Shown: positions 1-7,248 of the stretch, one piece after another
Layout of the letters: each line of letters opens with the position of its first letter
Numbering within the stretch: the first letter of the stretch is position 1
Assembly: GCA_016650355.1 (NCBI GenBank)
Contig: JAENVX010000036.1
Coordinates: forward strand, 1 to 11,112
Length of the DNA stretch: 11,112 bases
Direction of reading: 5' to 3'
Origin: Bacteroidia bacterium
GTDB lineage: Bacteria; Bacteroidota; Bacteroidia; Cytophagales; Cyclobacteriaceae
Translations under genes and position numbers: made by a program
The notes under the pieces: generated by a model
The model's database searches: none
Seen by the model: the letters and a program-made list of their open reading frames with translations, nothing else
Told to the model about the DNA's origin: nothing

Positions 1-428
1 AAGATAATAACTGGTATCCCATTAATGCCGATAGGGTGAATGAAATTTTACGCTTGAATAAGGAAGGAAAGAAACCCGCCAATCTGGAAGAAAATGTAAT
101 AGCTCAAAAAGAACCCTTGTCGACCCTTAACCGTGATCTGGAAAGTCTGGACAAAAAATTCAAAGACAAGAGTAATCAAAATAGAAATAAGAATAGAGGA
201 AGAGGAGGGCGTGATGGGCGTAACCCAAACGCAAAAAATCCAAATTCCAATAATCCGAACAATCCAAGGAACCCCAATAACCCAAACAAGCCTAACAAAC
301 CAAATAATCCTAGTCGACCAAATAATCCTAATAATCCCAGGCGGCCTAATAACCCTAATAATTCACGAAATCCAAATCAGCCTCGAAATCCAAACCAAAG
401 GCCAAACAATCCTGAAAAACCAAATTGA
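1..428 (+). CDS. C-terminal part of a PSP1/RicT-like protein with a disordered Asn/Pro-rich tail (5' truncated)
   Basis: The frame is open from base 3 and has no start in the window, so this is the 3' end of a longer gene; a GTG at 36 is internal. The first residues (DNNWYPINADRVNEILRLNK) resemble the end of the PSP1 domain of Bacteroidota RicT/YaaT-like proteins, and such a gene directly before gldH is, as I recall, a common arrangement in this phylum. In Bacillus, RicT belongs to a complex that adjusts RNase Y activity; a similar RNA-related role here is inference. After a charged linker come an RG-rich basic patch (around bases 183-221) and an Asn/Pro-rich tail to the stop, which should be disordered. 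gldH starts 20 bases downstream, suggesting co-transcription. The coding call is firm; the family call rests on a short stretch plus context. Confidence 0.7.
   Translation, partial: DNNWYPINADRVNEILRLNKEGKKPANLEENVIAQKEPLSTLNRDLESLDKKFKDKSNQNRNKNRGRGGRDGRNPNAKNPNSNNPNNPRNPNNPNKPNKPNNPSRPNNPNNPRRPNNPNNSRNPNQPRNPNQRPNNPEKPN
222..425 (+). repeat. Degenerate Asn-Pro coding repeat
   Basis: About 68 codons encode an irregular array of NPNNP, NPNKP, RPNNP and RNPNQ units. At DNA level it is a degenerate run of 'ccaaataatcc'-like segments. Units vary in both codon choice and length, so this is not a clean microsatellite, although indels of whole units would keep the frame. The tract explains the long alternative reading frame on the same strand (133-456), which I regard as a by-product. 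Confidence 0.75.
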
Positions 429-448
429 CAATTTGATTATTTCATCCA

Positions 449-931
449 ATGATTAAAACTTTGCTTTCCCTTTTTTTGGTTAGTGGTTTGCTTTCCTCCT
501 GCGATAGTAACAGGATTTACGAGACCAATCATGATTTTGAAGGTCAAACCTGGAAGATAAATGAGATGCCCGAATTTGAATTTAGAATCGATGATACAAG
601 AAAAAAATATAACCTCTACTGCAATATTCGCAATTCGATTGAGTATCCTTATTCACGCATCTTCATAACATATCGTCTACAGGACTCCACAAATTATGAA
701 CTTCAGTCTAAGCTTAGCACGCAAGATCTCTTCGATACAAAAACAGGGTCTCCGTTGGGCTCCAGTGGGCTAGGTGATATCTATGATCATCGCTTTCCAA
801 TACTTAGCAACTATGAATTTAAAATGCCTGGTAAATACACCATTCAACTTGAGCAGTTTAGCAGACAGGATACACTAAAAGGTGTTTTAGCAGTTGGGGT
901 GCGCGTTGAAACAGCCGAATTGCCTCAATAG
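449..931 (+). CDS. gldH: Gliding motility lipoprotein of the GldH family
   Basis: A 160-residue lipoprotein. Residues 1-17 form a short signal peptide with a lipobox LLSSC, making Cys18 the lipidated residue. The mature part, with conserved-looking stretches such as YPYSRIFITYRL and a GxGDIYDHRFPI segment, is predicted to be a beta-rich periplasmic or outer-membrane-anchored domain, and overall matches my memory of GldH in length and layout. In Flavobacterium johnsoniae GldH is needed for gliding; its molecular role is unclear and homologues also occur in non-gliding Bacteroidota. The upstream neighbour is the PSP1/RicT-like gene, a typical partner, and translation probably follows it on one transcript. 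The next gene is convergent secDF. The start ATG directly precedes the signal peptide. The family call is good; motility of this organism is not shown by it. Confidence 0.82.
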   Translation: MIKTLLSLFLVSGLLSSCDSNRIYETNHDFEGQTWKINEMPEFEFRIDDTRKKYNLYCNIRNSIEYPYSRIFITYRLQDSTNYELQSKLSTQDLFDTKTGSPLGSSGLGDIYDHRFPILSNYEFKMPGKYTIQLEQFSRQDTLKGVLAVGVRVETAELPQ

Positions 932-954
932 AAAAAGACATTCACATTCCAGGT

Positions 955-989
955 AAAAAACAAAAGCAGATCAATGACCTGCTTTTGTT
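955..989 (-). terminator. Intrinsic terminator of secDF
   Basis: An 11-bp perfect stem (959-969 with 979-989, core CAAAAGCAG/CTGCTTTTG) encloses a 9-base loop. Read on the minus strand, the stem runs directly into TTTTTT (complement of 955-960), the classic layout for termination of the leftward secDF transcript, whose stop lies about 20 bases upstream. On the plus strand the stem is followed by TTGATCTAAAAAA with no useful U-tract, so it is a poorer terminator for gldH. Confidence 0.8.
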
Positions 990-1009
990 GATCTAAAAAA
1001 TATCACTCT

Positions 1010-4009
1010 CTATGCTTTTACTCCTCCTATCTTAGGTTCATCAAAATCGACAACAACAGGCGTTGCAATAAATATGGAAGAGTATGTTCCAATCACAATA
1101 CCCACAAACAGGGCGAAAGAAAATCCTCTTAGTACTTCGCCTCCGAAGAGAAGCAAAACAATAACCACTATCATTACTGTACCGGAGGTAATTAAGGTCC
1201 GGTTCAGCGTGCTGTTAAGGGCGCTATTAAATATCTTGTTACGATCATGGCTGGTACCAATTGACATATATTCACGAATACGATCGAAAATGATCACTGT
1301 ATCATTAATTGAATATCCGATCACAGTAAGAATCGCAGCAACGAATACCTGATCAATTTCAAATGAGATACCAAATGCATTTGCGATGGCAAAGGCTGCA
1401 AACACAAATAGGGAGTCATGAACGAGTGCAACAATGGCACCGGTACTGTATTGCCATTTTCTAAATCTAATTAGGATATATAAGAATATGCCAAGGATGG
1501 CGAATAGACCAGCTTGAAAAGCTGAGTTTTTAATGTCATCTGCAACGGTGGCACCCACTTTTGATGAAGACGAAATGGTAAAATGCTTCTCATCAACATT
1601 AGCATCATTTTCACTATATTCTAGGCCGCTATATTTTTGAATGCCATTTGTCAATGCGTTTTTTACCTTTTCATCTGCTGTTTCCGAATCATCTTCTATT
1701 TGATACGATGTGGTAATTTTCATCACGTTGTTACTTCCGTAGTTTTTCACTTCCGTGCTCGAGTTTTCAAAACTTTCCAACAAGCTATTTCTCATGCTTG
1801 TGGCTTCAACAGGCTTGTTGAATGTAACAACATAGGAACGGCCTCCCTTGAAATCAATCCCCAGGTTTAGACCCTGAATCAGGGCCAAGGCAATTCCAAT
1901 TATGATAACTGTTCCTGAAAAAATGTACGCCTTCTTTCTACCTGAAATAAAATCAATAGTAGTTTCAGTTTTGATTAGTATAAGAGGTGTGTTGAATGAC
2001 ATTTTAGCAGTGTCACCCTTGCGTACCATCCATTCAATGATCACACGTGAAATGTAAACAGCAGAAAAGAATGACGTTGCAATACCAATCATCAGGGTAA
2101 TAGCAAAGCCCCTTAGTGGTCCTTGTCCAAAAATAAAAAGGAAGAACACTGTGAGAAAAGTGGTTACGTTTGAATCAAATATGGAGGAGAAAGCGTGCTC
2201 ATAACCTTTCTTTATCGCATCGCGTAACATTCTACCCTGTTTTAGCTCTTCCCGTATCCGTTCAAAAATTAAAACGTTTGCATCCACCGCCATTCCCATT
2301 GTAAGCACGATACCTGCTATACCTGGGAGCGTGAGCGCTGCATTAAATTGAGCAAGAATACCCAAGATAAAGAAGATGTTGAATATCAAAGAAATGTTGG
2401 CTATCACTCCGCCTTTGGCATAATACGCCACCATGAACACCACAACTAATCCAAGACCACATGCCATGGAAATAAAACCTTGACTTTGTGCGACCTTTCC
2501 CAAGGAAGGACCTACGATGGCCTCTTCAACAATTCTTGTAGGAGCTGGCAATGAACCTGCCTTCAATACATTGGCCAAATCTTTTGCCTCCTCTGTTGTA
2601 AAGTTTCCAGTGATCTGTGAATTACCATTTGGAATTTCACCCTGAACTGTTGGCGCAGTGTAGACATAATTATCCAGTACGATAGCCACTCTACCTTGTG
2701 GTGATTTTGCGGCCGCAGCCGCTGTAATTTTAGCCCACTGTCTTGAGCCCGTTGCATTCATGGTCATGCTTACAGCAGGACGTGCAAACTGATCATTATC
2801 TAAACGGGCATTGGTAATCACTTCTCCAGTTAATAAAGATTTTCCGTTTCTACCCGTGTTCACAAAATTTAATCGAAGGTCGTCCAAACCTGGAGTTAAC
2901 TCAGGCTCAATTTTTACATCCCAGAACCAGGTTATCGTGCGTGGCATTAAGGACCTTACATCATTGCGCTTTAAAATTGAGTTGATGGTTGCCGTGTCTT
3001 TTATTGGATAAAGAAATGGAATGCCCGGATTACTCAATGAAAACAGAGGCGACAAATTTTGATTTGTCAGAGAATCAAGGGCACTTGCACTTGTGTCAGC
3101 TTTTAGTTCGCTAAGTTGTTTTTCAAGGGCCGTTTTTGTTGTGTCCGCTGAGAGGATATTAGCGAGGTCCTCAGTTTTTGGTTTTGCATCTGAAAGACCC
3201 TCCACCTTTTTTGCATTCTGCTCTCTCACCAACATTTGATTTATTCCACTCAGAGATTGGTTAAGTTGTGGATCGCTGTATTCAACAATATCCCAAAACT
3301 CAAGTCTTGCGGCACCTTGCAAAAGTTTCCTTACGCGTTGTGGGTTATCCGCACCAGGGATCTCAATTTGAATCATGCCCGTACCTAAACGCTGAATGTT
3401 AGGTTGTGAAGTGCCAAATTGGTCAATACGTGTTTTTAAAATAGTGTATGAACGATCAATTGCACTTTCAATTTCTTCGTTGAGAAACTTCATCACCACA
3501 TCATCGGTATCGGTAAGACTTACTCGTCCGCGAGTAGATGCTGTTGAAAAAATCGAGGCAAGATTTTTACCAGGATTGGCTTCCTTAAAAGCTGTGTAAA
3601 ATAAAGAACTATAACTTTCCTGACTCGTCTTCTGCATCTCACGTGCCTTTAGCAGAGAAGCGATGAATGCGGGATCCTGATTATTGTCGCTTAGTCCTCT
3701 TATGATATCTACAGGAGATACTTCCAACACAACGTGCATACCTCCAAGCAAATCAAGCCCAAGGCTCAATTCATTTTCTTTTACTTCCTTATAGGTGTAT
3801 TCCGCTCCGAATAAATTGTAAACAGGTTGGTTCCAGAGTGAATCAAGATAAATTTGCTTGCGACCAAGGTTCTCTACCCCGTTTTTGTCAGTGGCTATCT
3901 TAATAGCTTCTCTCTGAATACGCTGTGCTATAAATGTGAAAGACAGATAATATAGACAGAGTGCGGTGATGATAATCGTTAGTACAACTACTAATCCTTT
4001 GTTACGCAT
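1010..4009 (-). CDS. secDF: Fused protein translocase subunit SecDF
   Basis: A 999-residue inner-membrane protein joining SecD and SecF, the form usual in Bacteroidota. It assists SecYEG late in export by pulling the substrate into the periplasm using the proton motive force. Residues 5-28 are the first membrane helix, followed by LGLDLLGG (83-90) opening the large periplasmic P1 domain. The SecD membrane domain (about 510-662) carries the signature AVDANVLIFERI with Asp576. The SecF half begins near 692, with LGIDFKGG (716-723), a second periplasmic domain and a membrane domain (about 830-990) bearing GYSINDTVIIFDRI with Asp903; these two aspartates correspond to the proton-pathway aspartates in known SecDF. 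Residues about 243-345 form a charged, Gln/Lys/Ser-rich, probably coiled-coil insertion in P1. The gene ends a leftward block, with a strong terminator after it, and lies 102 bases beyond a small membrane-protein gene. Confidence 0.97.
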   Translation of the reverse strand: MRNKGLVVVLTIIITALCLYYLSFTFIAQRIQREAIKIATDKNGVENLGRKQIYLDSLWNQPVYNLFGAEYTYKEVKENELSLGLDLLGGMHVVLEVSPVDIIRGLSDNNQDPAFIASLLKAREMQKTSQESYSSLFYTAFKEANPGKNLASIFSTASTRGRVSLTDTDDVVMKFLNEEIESAIDRSYTILKTRIDQFGTSQPNIQRLGTGMIQIEIPGADNPQRVRKLLQGAARLEFWDIVEYSDPQLNQSLSGINQMLVREQNAKKVEGLSDAKPKTEDLANILSADTTKTALEKQLSELKADTSASALDSLTNQNLSPLFSLSNPGIPFLYPIKDTATINSILKRNDVRSLMPRTITWFWDVKIEPELTPGLDDLRLNFVNTGRNGKSLLTGEVITNARLDNDQFARPAVSMTMNATGSRQWAKITAAAAAKSPQGRVAIVLDNYVYTAPTVQGEIPNGNSQITGNFTTEEAKDLANVLKAGSLPAPTRIVEEAIVGPSLGKVAQSQGFISMACGLGLVVVFMVAYYAKGGVIANISLIFNIFFILGILAQFNAALTLPGIAGIVLTMGMAVDANVLIFERIREELKQGRMLRDAIKKGYEHAFSSIFDSNVTTFLTVFFLFIFGQGPLRGFAITLMIGIATSFFSAVYISRVIIEWMVRKGDTAKMSFNTPLILIKTETTIDFISGRKKAYIFSGTVIIIGIALALIQGLNLGIDFKGGRSYVVTFNKPVEATSMRNSLLESFENSSTEVKNYGSNNVMKITTSYQIEDDSETADEKVKNALTNGIQKYSGLEYSENDANVDEKHFTISSSSKVGATVADDIKNSAFQAGLFAILGIFLYILIRFRKWQYSTGAIVALVHDSLFVFAAFAIANAFGISFEIDQVFVAAILTVIGYSINDTVIIFDRIREYMSIGTSHDRNKIFNSALNSTLNRTLITSGTVMIVVIVLLLFGGEVLRGFSFALFVGIVIGTYSSIFIATPVVVDFDEPKIGGVKA

Positions 4010-4111
4010 AAAATAAATTTAAAAGGGTAAATGATTACAAAATAACTGAGTTGAGTTCACAGATAGTGAATCCACCAACTGCCAAATAAGAAGGCAGGTA
4101 CCTGAGAAAAA

Positions 4112-4456
4112 CTAGGGAGCATTTGGCGATATTGCCGCCCTGAGAAAAGTCTTAAATAAATCGCTTAAAACTGCTGGAGCAAGAGAGACTGACTCAGCTT
4201 CTTCATCAGTAGTAAACAATTCATCCAATAAAGATGGAACCTGTACATTTACGTTCTCAACCGCGCTGGTGACAACCGCTTCAGAAGGTGTAGCAATTAA
4301 TGCCTGCTTGCTATCGTGATCTGTAGATTGCTCTGTCTTAATTTTTTCCAGATTAGACTGTGCCTGATGATAGAATGATTGTGAAAAAGTAATAATCACT
4401 GCAGCCAGCACTCCGGCCACCATCATTACAGGTTTATAATTGAGGATTTTTCGCAT
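4112..4456 (-). CDS. Small single-pass membrane protein of unknown function
   Basis: A 114-residue protein that I do not recognise. A basic N-terminus (MRKILNYK) is followed by a hydrophobic segment at about residues 9-25 with no lipobox and no clear signal-peptidase site, so it is probably a membrane anchor with the rest outside the cytoplasm. The remaining part is polar and acidic (DEEAESV near 84-90), predicted disordered in the middle, with two short amphipathic leucine-rich segments (LLDELF at 76-81, LSDLFKTFL at 97-105). It sits between the uridine-kinase-family gene and secDF with roughly 100-base gaps on both sides and a promoter-like sequence just before its ATG. Codon use does not stand out. 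That it is a real gene is likely (hydrophobic plus amphipathic design, ORF filling the gap, co-directional neighbours) but unproven. Confidence 0.65.
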   Translation of the reverse strand: MRKILNYKPVMMVAGVLAAVIITFSQSFYHQAQSNLEKIKTEQSTDHDSKQALIATPSEAVVTSAVENVNVQVPSLLDELFTTDEEAESVSLAPAVLSDLFKTFLRAAISPNAP

Positions 4457-4464
4457 TTGGGCTA

Positions 4465-4494
4465 CAAAGGTATTGATTCGGTCAAAATTTGCAA
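4465..4494 (-). promoter_or_regulatory. Possible Bacteroidota-type promoter before the small membrane-protein gene
   Basis: On the minus strand, TTG (complement of 4492-4494) is followed after 19 bases by TACCTTTG (complement of 4465-4472). This fits the -33 TTTG / -7 TAnnTTTG consensus of the phylum's primary sigma factor. Only 8 bases separate the -7 box from the ATG at 4456, so a transcript from here would be nearly leaderless. A chance match in AT-rich DNA is possible. Confidence 0.35.
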
Positions 4495-4566
4495 GTCCTT
4501 TTAGATTCGCTATGTGTACTTAAATGTTCGTTAACCAGCAGCTTTCCAATGATTTGCTAATAATCA

Positions 4567-5196
4567 TCAACCAATAACGCTTTTCAGATATCCCACCAGA
4601 ACCTCCAATGCTCTGTAAAAATTTGCATTATTGGGAATTACCAGGTCAGCTTTATGTTTGATGGGTTCGATGAGCGTTTCAAAAACAGGCATTACATGAT
4701 GCTGATATCGGTATAAAACATCATCAACATCGGAGCCTCGCTCGGCATGATCGCGTCTTATTCTCCTGCCAATTTTAATATAATCCTTTGCCTCAATGAA
4801 AATTTTAAGATCTAACTCCTTTTCAATTTCTTCAAAGTACTGAACGAATAATCCCTCAACAACTAAGATTGGCGCTGGTTTAAATTCAAAAAATTTCGCT
4901 GGGCCTCTCTTTAAAGTTCCGGTATTATCAAATATGTATTCTTTTTTTATTACGGCCTGGCCTGATTTTAGTTTTAATAGATCGTCATAAAATGCTCCGC
5001 GATCAAAGGCATCCGGAAGGTCGAAATTGATTACACCATTTTCATCAGTTTGTTGTTGGTCGATAGGCCTATAATAATTGTCTTGTGAAATCAAGCAAAT
5101 TTCTTCTGGCTTGAAGTGAGCTGAAAGGCCTTTCAAAAAATAAGTCTTGCCTGAGCCACTACCGCCCGTTATGCCAATTGTAAAAGGTTTATTCAT
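4567..5196 (-). CDS. udk: Uridine kinase-family P-loop nucleoside kinase
   Basis: A 209-residue cytoplasmic kinase of the uridine kinase / phosphoribulokinase superfamily. Visible motifs are the Walker A loop GGSGSGKT (11-18), ISQDNYYR (36-43) with the usual acidic residue, FDLPDAFD (58-65), the strand-plus-Glu VVEGLF (112-117), and the Arg-rich lid RRIRRDHAERG (144-154). Length equals that of classic uridine kinases, which phosphorylate uridine/cytidine for pyrimidine salvage. Several positions that contact the nucleoside in E. coli and human enzymes differ: Leu60 replaces the His of the DHP motif, Thr92 stands about where a base-contacting His is expected, Ser155 replaces Arg in ERGR, and IPNN replaces IPRG. 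The fold is therefore sure but the substrate is not. It lies 30 bases after rdgB and is probably in the same operon. Confidence 0.8.
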   Translation of the reverse strand: MNKPFTIGITGGSGSGKTYFLKGLSAHFKPEEICLISQDNYYRPIDQQQTDENGVINFDLPDAFDRGAFYDDLLKLKSGQAVIKKEYIFDNTGTLKRGPAKFFEFKPAPILVVEGLFVQYFEEIEKELDLKIFIEAKDYIKIGRRIRRDHAERGSDVDDVLYRYQHHVMPVFETLIEPIKHKADLVIPNNANFYRALEVLVGYLKSVIG

Positions 5197-5226
5197 AGCG
5201 AGACAAGATTCAAGATATTAGATCCT

Positions 5227-5808
5227 TTACCGTTGATTGCGTTTTAGGAATTCAACCAATTTTTGTGTCGCCCTGGCTCGGTGGCTAATACGATTTTTTT
5301 CTTCCATGCTCATCTCCGCCAGAGTTTTAGAAAATCCGTTGGGAAGAAAAATCGGGTCATACCCAAAACCACCCTTTCCTTTTCTCTCTTCCAAAATAAC
5401 TCCCTCTACTATTCCATCAAACTGGTGCAATCCGTCTCGCTGAATTAATGTCACCACCGTTCGGAATTGTGCCTTCCGATTGGTTTTACCTGCCAGGTTT
5501 TTCAGCAAGAGGTTCATGTTGTCGTCATGGCTTCGTTGCTCCCCTGCATACCGAGCTGAATATACACCCGGTGCTCCATCTAAAGATTCCACTTCAAGAC
5601 CGGTATCATCCGCAAAGCAAGAGACACTATAGTTGTTAAAAACGTATTCGGCTTTTTGCAAAGAATTGCCCTCTAGCGTATTGCGCTCTTCTGGCAACTC
5701 TTCATGACAATTAATATCCTCCAGACTTACTATCTGATACTTGTTTCCTAATATCGCTTTGATCTCTTCAAGTTTATGGATATTGTTGGTTGCAAAACAA
5801 AGATCCAT
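5227..5808 (-). CDS. rdgB: RdgB/HAM1-family dITP/XTP pyrophosphatase
   Basis: A 193-residue member of the RdgB/HAM1 family, which hydrolyses non-canonical purine triphosphates (ITP, dITP, XTP) to monophosphate and pyrophosphate, keeping deaminated bases out of nucleic acids. All family hallmarks are visible: FATNNIHKLEEI (5-16, phosphate-binding), the Glu41-to-Ala53 helix with EGNSLQKA, the metal-binding FADDTGLEV (65-73, Asp67/Asp68), GAPGVYSARYAG (78-89), FGYDPIF (148-154) that grips the base, and SHRARA (175-180). Length is normal and nothing appears missing. It starts 7 bases after the stop of the single-domain FKBP gene, so the two are almost certainly co-transcribed. The coupling to lipoprotein genes looks like operon convenience and not a shared pathway. 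Confidence 0.95.
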   Translation of the reverse strand: MDLCFATNNIHKLEEIKAILGNKYQIVSLEDINCHEELPEERNTLEGNSLQKAEYVFNNYSVSCFADDTGLEVESLDGAPGVYSARYAGEQRSHDDNMNLLLKNLAGKTNRKAQFRTVVTLIQRDGLHQFDGIVEGVILEERKGKGGFGYDPIFLPNGFSKTLAEMSMEEKNRISHRARATQKLVEFLKRNQR

Positions 5809-5815
5809 ACTATGA

Positions 5816-6301
5816 TTACTTCACATCAATCAGCTCGACATCAAAAAACAAATTGGCATTTGGCGGGATAGCACTTCCTGCACCGTTCTTTCCATACCCT
5901 AACCCAGAGGGTATGTAGAGTGTAGCCTTGCTTCCTTTAGGCAACAATTGAAATCCAATTTGCCAGCCTGCAATCAAAGATGATAGCTTAAATGTTACTG
6001 CAGTTGTTGATTTATCAAACTCAGCGCTTTTGTCTGGGCTAACTCCATCATTAAGAAATTTGCCAGAATATTTAACTACAACAGAGTTGCTCAACGATGG
6101 CTTTGCACCGGTGCCCGCGGTTGTAAGTACATATCTTAATCCACTTGGATCAGTTAAAGCATTTGGGTTGTAAAGTGCCAGCCATTTGTCAATTATCGCT
6201 ATGTCTTTATCCAACTGCTCAGCATCTGACAACACTACTTCCTTGTCGGCACAGCCTGTAGCAAGTGCTAACAAACTCAACATAAAAAATACATTCTTCA
6301 T
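5816..6301 (-). CDS. FKBP-type peptidyl-prolyl cis-trans isomerase lipoprotein (single domain)
   Basis: A 161-residue lipoprotein: signal peptide with lipobox ending ATGC (Cys17), a short helix-forming linker (about 25-45), then one FKBP domain (about 54-161). The residues that line the FKBP active site are present: Tyr78, Phe95-Asp96, Trp113 in SLIAGWQIG, Tyr136 in GYG, and the aromatic pair at Phe152-Phe153. Active prolyl isomerase function is therefore expected, acting in the periplasm on exported proteins. In Flavobacterium a lipoprotein of this architecture and similar size, GldI, is needed for gliding; this protein or its upstream neighbour could be the counterpart, but I cannot separate GldI from general FKBP lipoproteins by eye, so no symbol is given. 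It follows the two-domain FKBP gene after 8 bases and precedes rdgB by 7. Confidence 0.92.
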   Translation of the reverse strand: MKNVFFMLSLLALATGCADKEVVLSDAEQLDKDIAIIDKWLALYNPNALTDPSGLRYVLTTAGTGAKPSLSNSVVVKYSGKFLNDGVSPDKSAEFDKSTTAVTFKLSSLIAGWQIGFQLLPKGSKATLYIPSGLGYGKNGAGSAIPPNANLFFDVELIDVK

Positions 6302-6309
6302 ACTAATTA

Positions 6310-7230
6310 CTATTTAATATCCACCAGCTCCATTTCAAACATAAGAATTGTATTCTCAACGATTTCTGCACTCCGCCTACGACTTCCATAGGCAAGCGTA
6401 GAAGGAATATAGACTGTCATTTTCGAACCCTTGTTCATGACCTTTATTGCTTCCTCCCATCCTTTAATTACCTCTTGACCATCAACCACGACATCATATG
6501 GTTTGTATGGCTGCCCCTCTTGATATACATTGTTCAGCCGAGCTACAGATTCTATATTGGAGTCAAATAATTTTCCGTTTAATAAATAGCCTGCGTAATA
6601 AATAGAAGCTGTTTGACCTGACTTGGCATTTTCGCCTTTACCAGCTTTTGATATTTTGTAGCGAATTCCGGATTCCAATTTTTGCGCAGTGATTCCTTTT
6701 TCCGCTAAATGTTTGTCGATAATATCTATATCGATTAACAACTGGCCTTCTTGTTGCTTTACAAAATCTTCATTTTGCTTTGCAATCATTTTCTCCTGCA
6801 ATTGCTGAAATTGCTCGGCATCAAGAACATCCGATAAACCAAGGTTGAATGTAAATAAACTTGTTGAGTCAACAGAAAATGGTAATGGACTTCTAAACGT
6901 ATTTTCAAATAGCGACTTTGCGGGAATTTTGAAAGTAATGCTGTCTCCCTTTGACATCATCATCACGGCTTCAAGCACCGCATCACCTTTTGGAACCCCT
7001 TCTTGAATTTGAATGATTGCCGGAACACCATTTTTCTCAGTATCATTCCAAACTGAATCTTTACCATCCTTAAATACCATATTCAAAATAAGGTACTTGC
7101 CTGAATCAAGTTTTAGGCCATCACCTTTGCGGAGCACCGTAAACTTTAAGCCAGAGGCTGTTTCATTTTCGTTGGAGCAGGCCATGCATAGCAGAAATAA
7201 CCCGGTTATTAGTTTTAATTTATGTGTCAT
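6310..7230 (-). CDS. Two-domain FKBP-type peptidyl-prolyl isomerase lipoprotein with a degenerate first domain
   Basis: A 306-residue lipoprotein with lipobox LCMAC (Cys18). Residues about 27-134 resemble an FKBP fold (GLKFTVLRKGDG opening, KGDSITFKIP near 94-103) but lack the FD, GW and YG active-site positions, so this half is probably a binding or structural domain. A charged helical linker (about 137-182) follows, then a canonical FKBP domain (about 186-306) with Tyr211-Tyr212, Phe222-Asp223, Trp258 in IKGWEEA, Tyr281 in LAYGS and the closing MFEMELVDIK. The likely role is folding or chaperoning of proteins after export, anchored to a periplasmic membrane face. It lies 18 bases after the DHH gene and 8 bases before a second FKBP lipoprotein gene. 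The closing residues VDIK/IDVK and the GxRY-like domain entry are shared with that neighbour, which suggests duplication. Confidence 0.92.
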   Translation of the reverse strand: MTHKLKLITGLFLLCMACSNENETASGLKFTVLRKGDGLKLDSGKYLILNMVFKDGKDSVWNDTEKNGVPAIIQIQEGVPKGDAVLEAVMMMSKGDSITFKIPAKSLFENTFRSPLPFSVDSTSLFTFNLGLSDVLDAEQFQQLQEKMIAKQNEDFVKQQEGQLLIDIDIIDKHLAEKGITAQKLESGIRYKISKAGKGENAKSGQTASIYYAGYLLNGKLFDSNIESVARLNNVYQEGQPYKPYDVVVDGQEVIKGWEEAIKVMNKGSKMTVYIPSTLAYGSRRRSAEIVENTILMFEMELVDIK

Positions 7231-7248
7231 TCTATTGAATTTTAAAAA

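Noticed and set aside
133..456. A 107-codon frame overlapping the Asn/Pro-rich tail and running 8 bases into gldH
   Set aside because: It is the +1 reading of the repeat tract, giving an unnatural Ile/Thr/Gln-rich product with no domain features; the Asn/Pro frame continues a real upstream gene.
4021..4060. Promoter for secDF at a TATTTTG sequence on the minus strand
   Set aside because: It is one base short of TAnnTTTG and has no matching -33 element at the right distance; the 102-base gap otherwise shows nothing specific.
4079..4104. Hairpin-like sequences (CTGCC...GGCAG and the palindrome CAGGTACCTG) between the small membrane-protein gene and secDF
   Set aside because: The stems are only five base pairs each, they exclude one another, and no T-tract follows on the minus strand, so a terminator cannot be supported.
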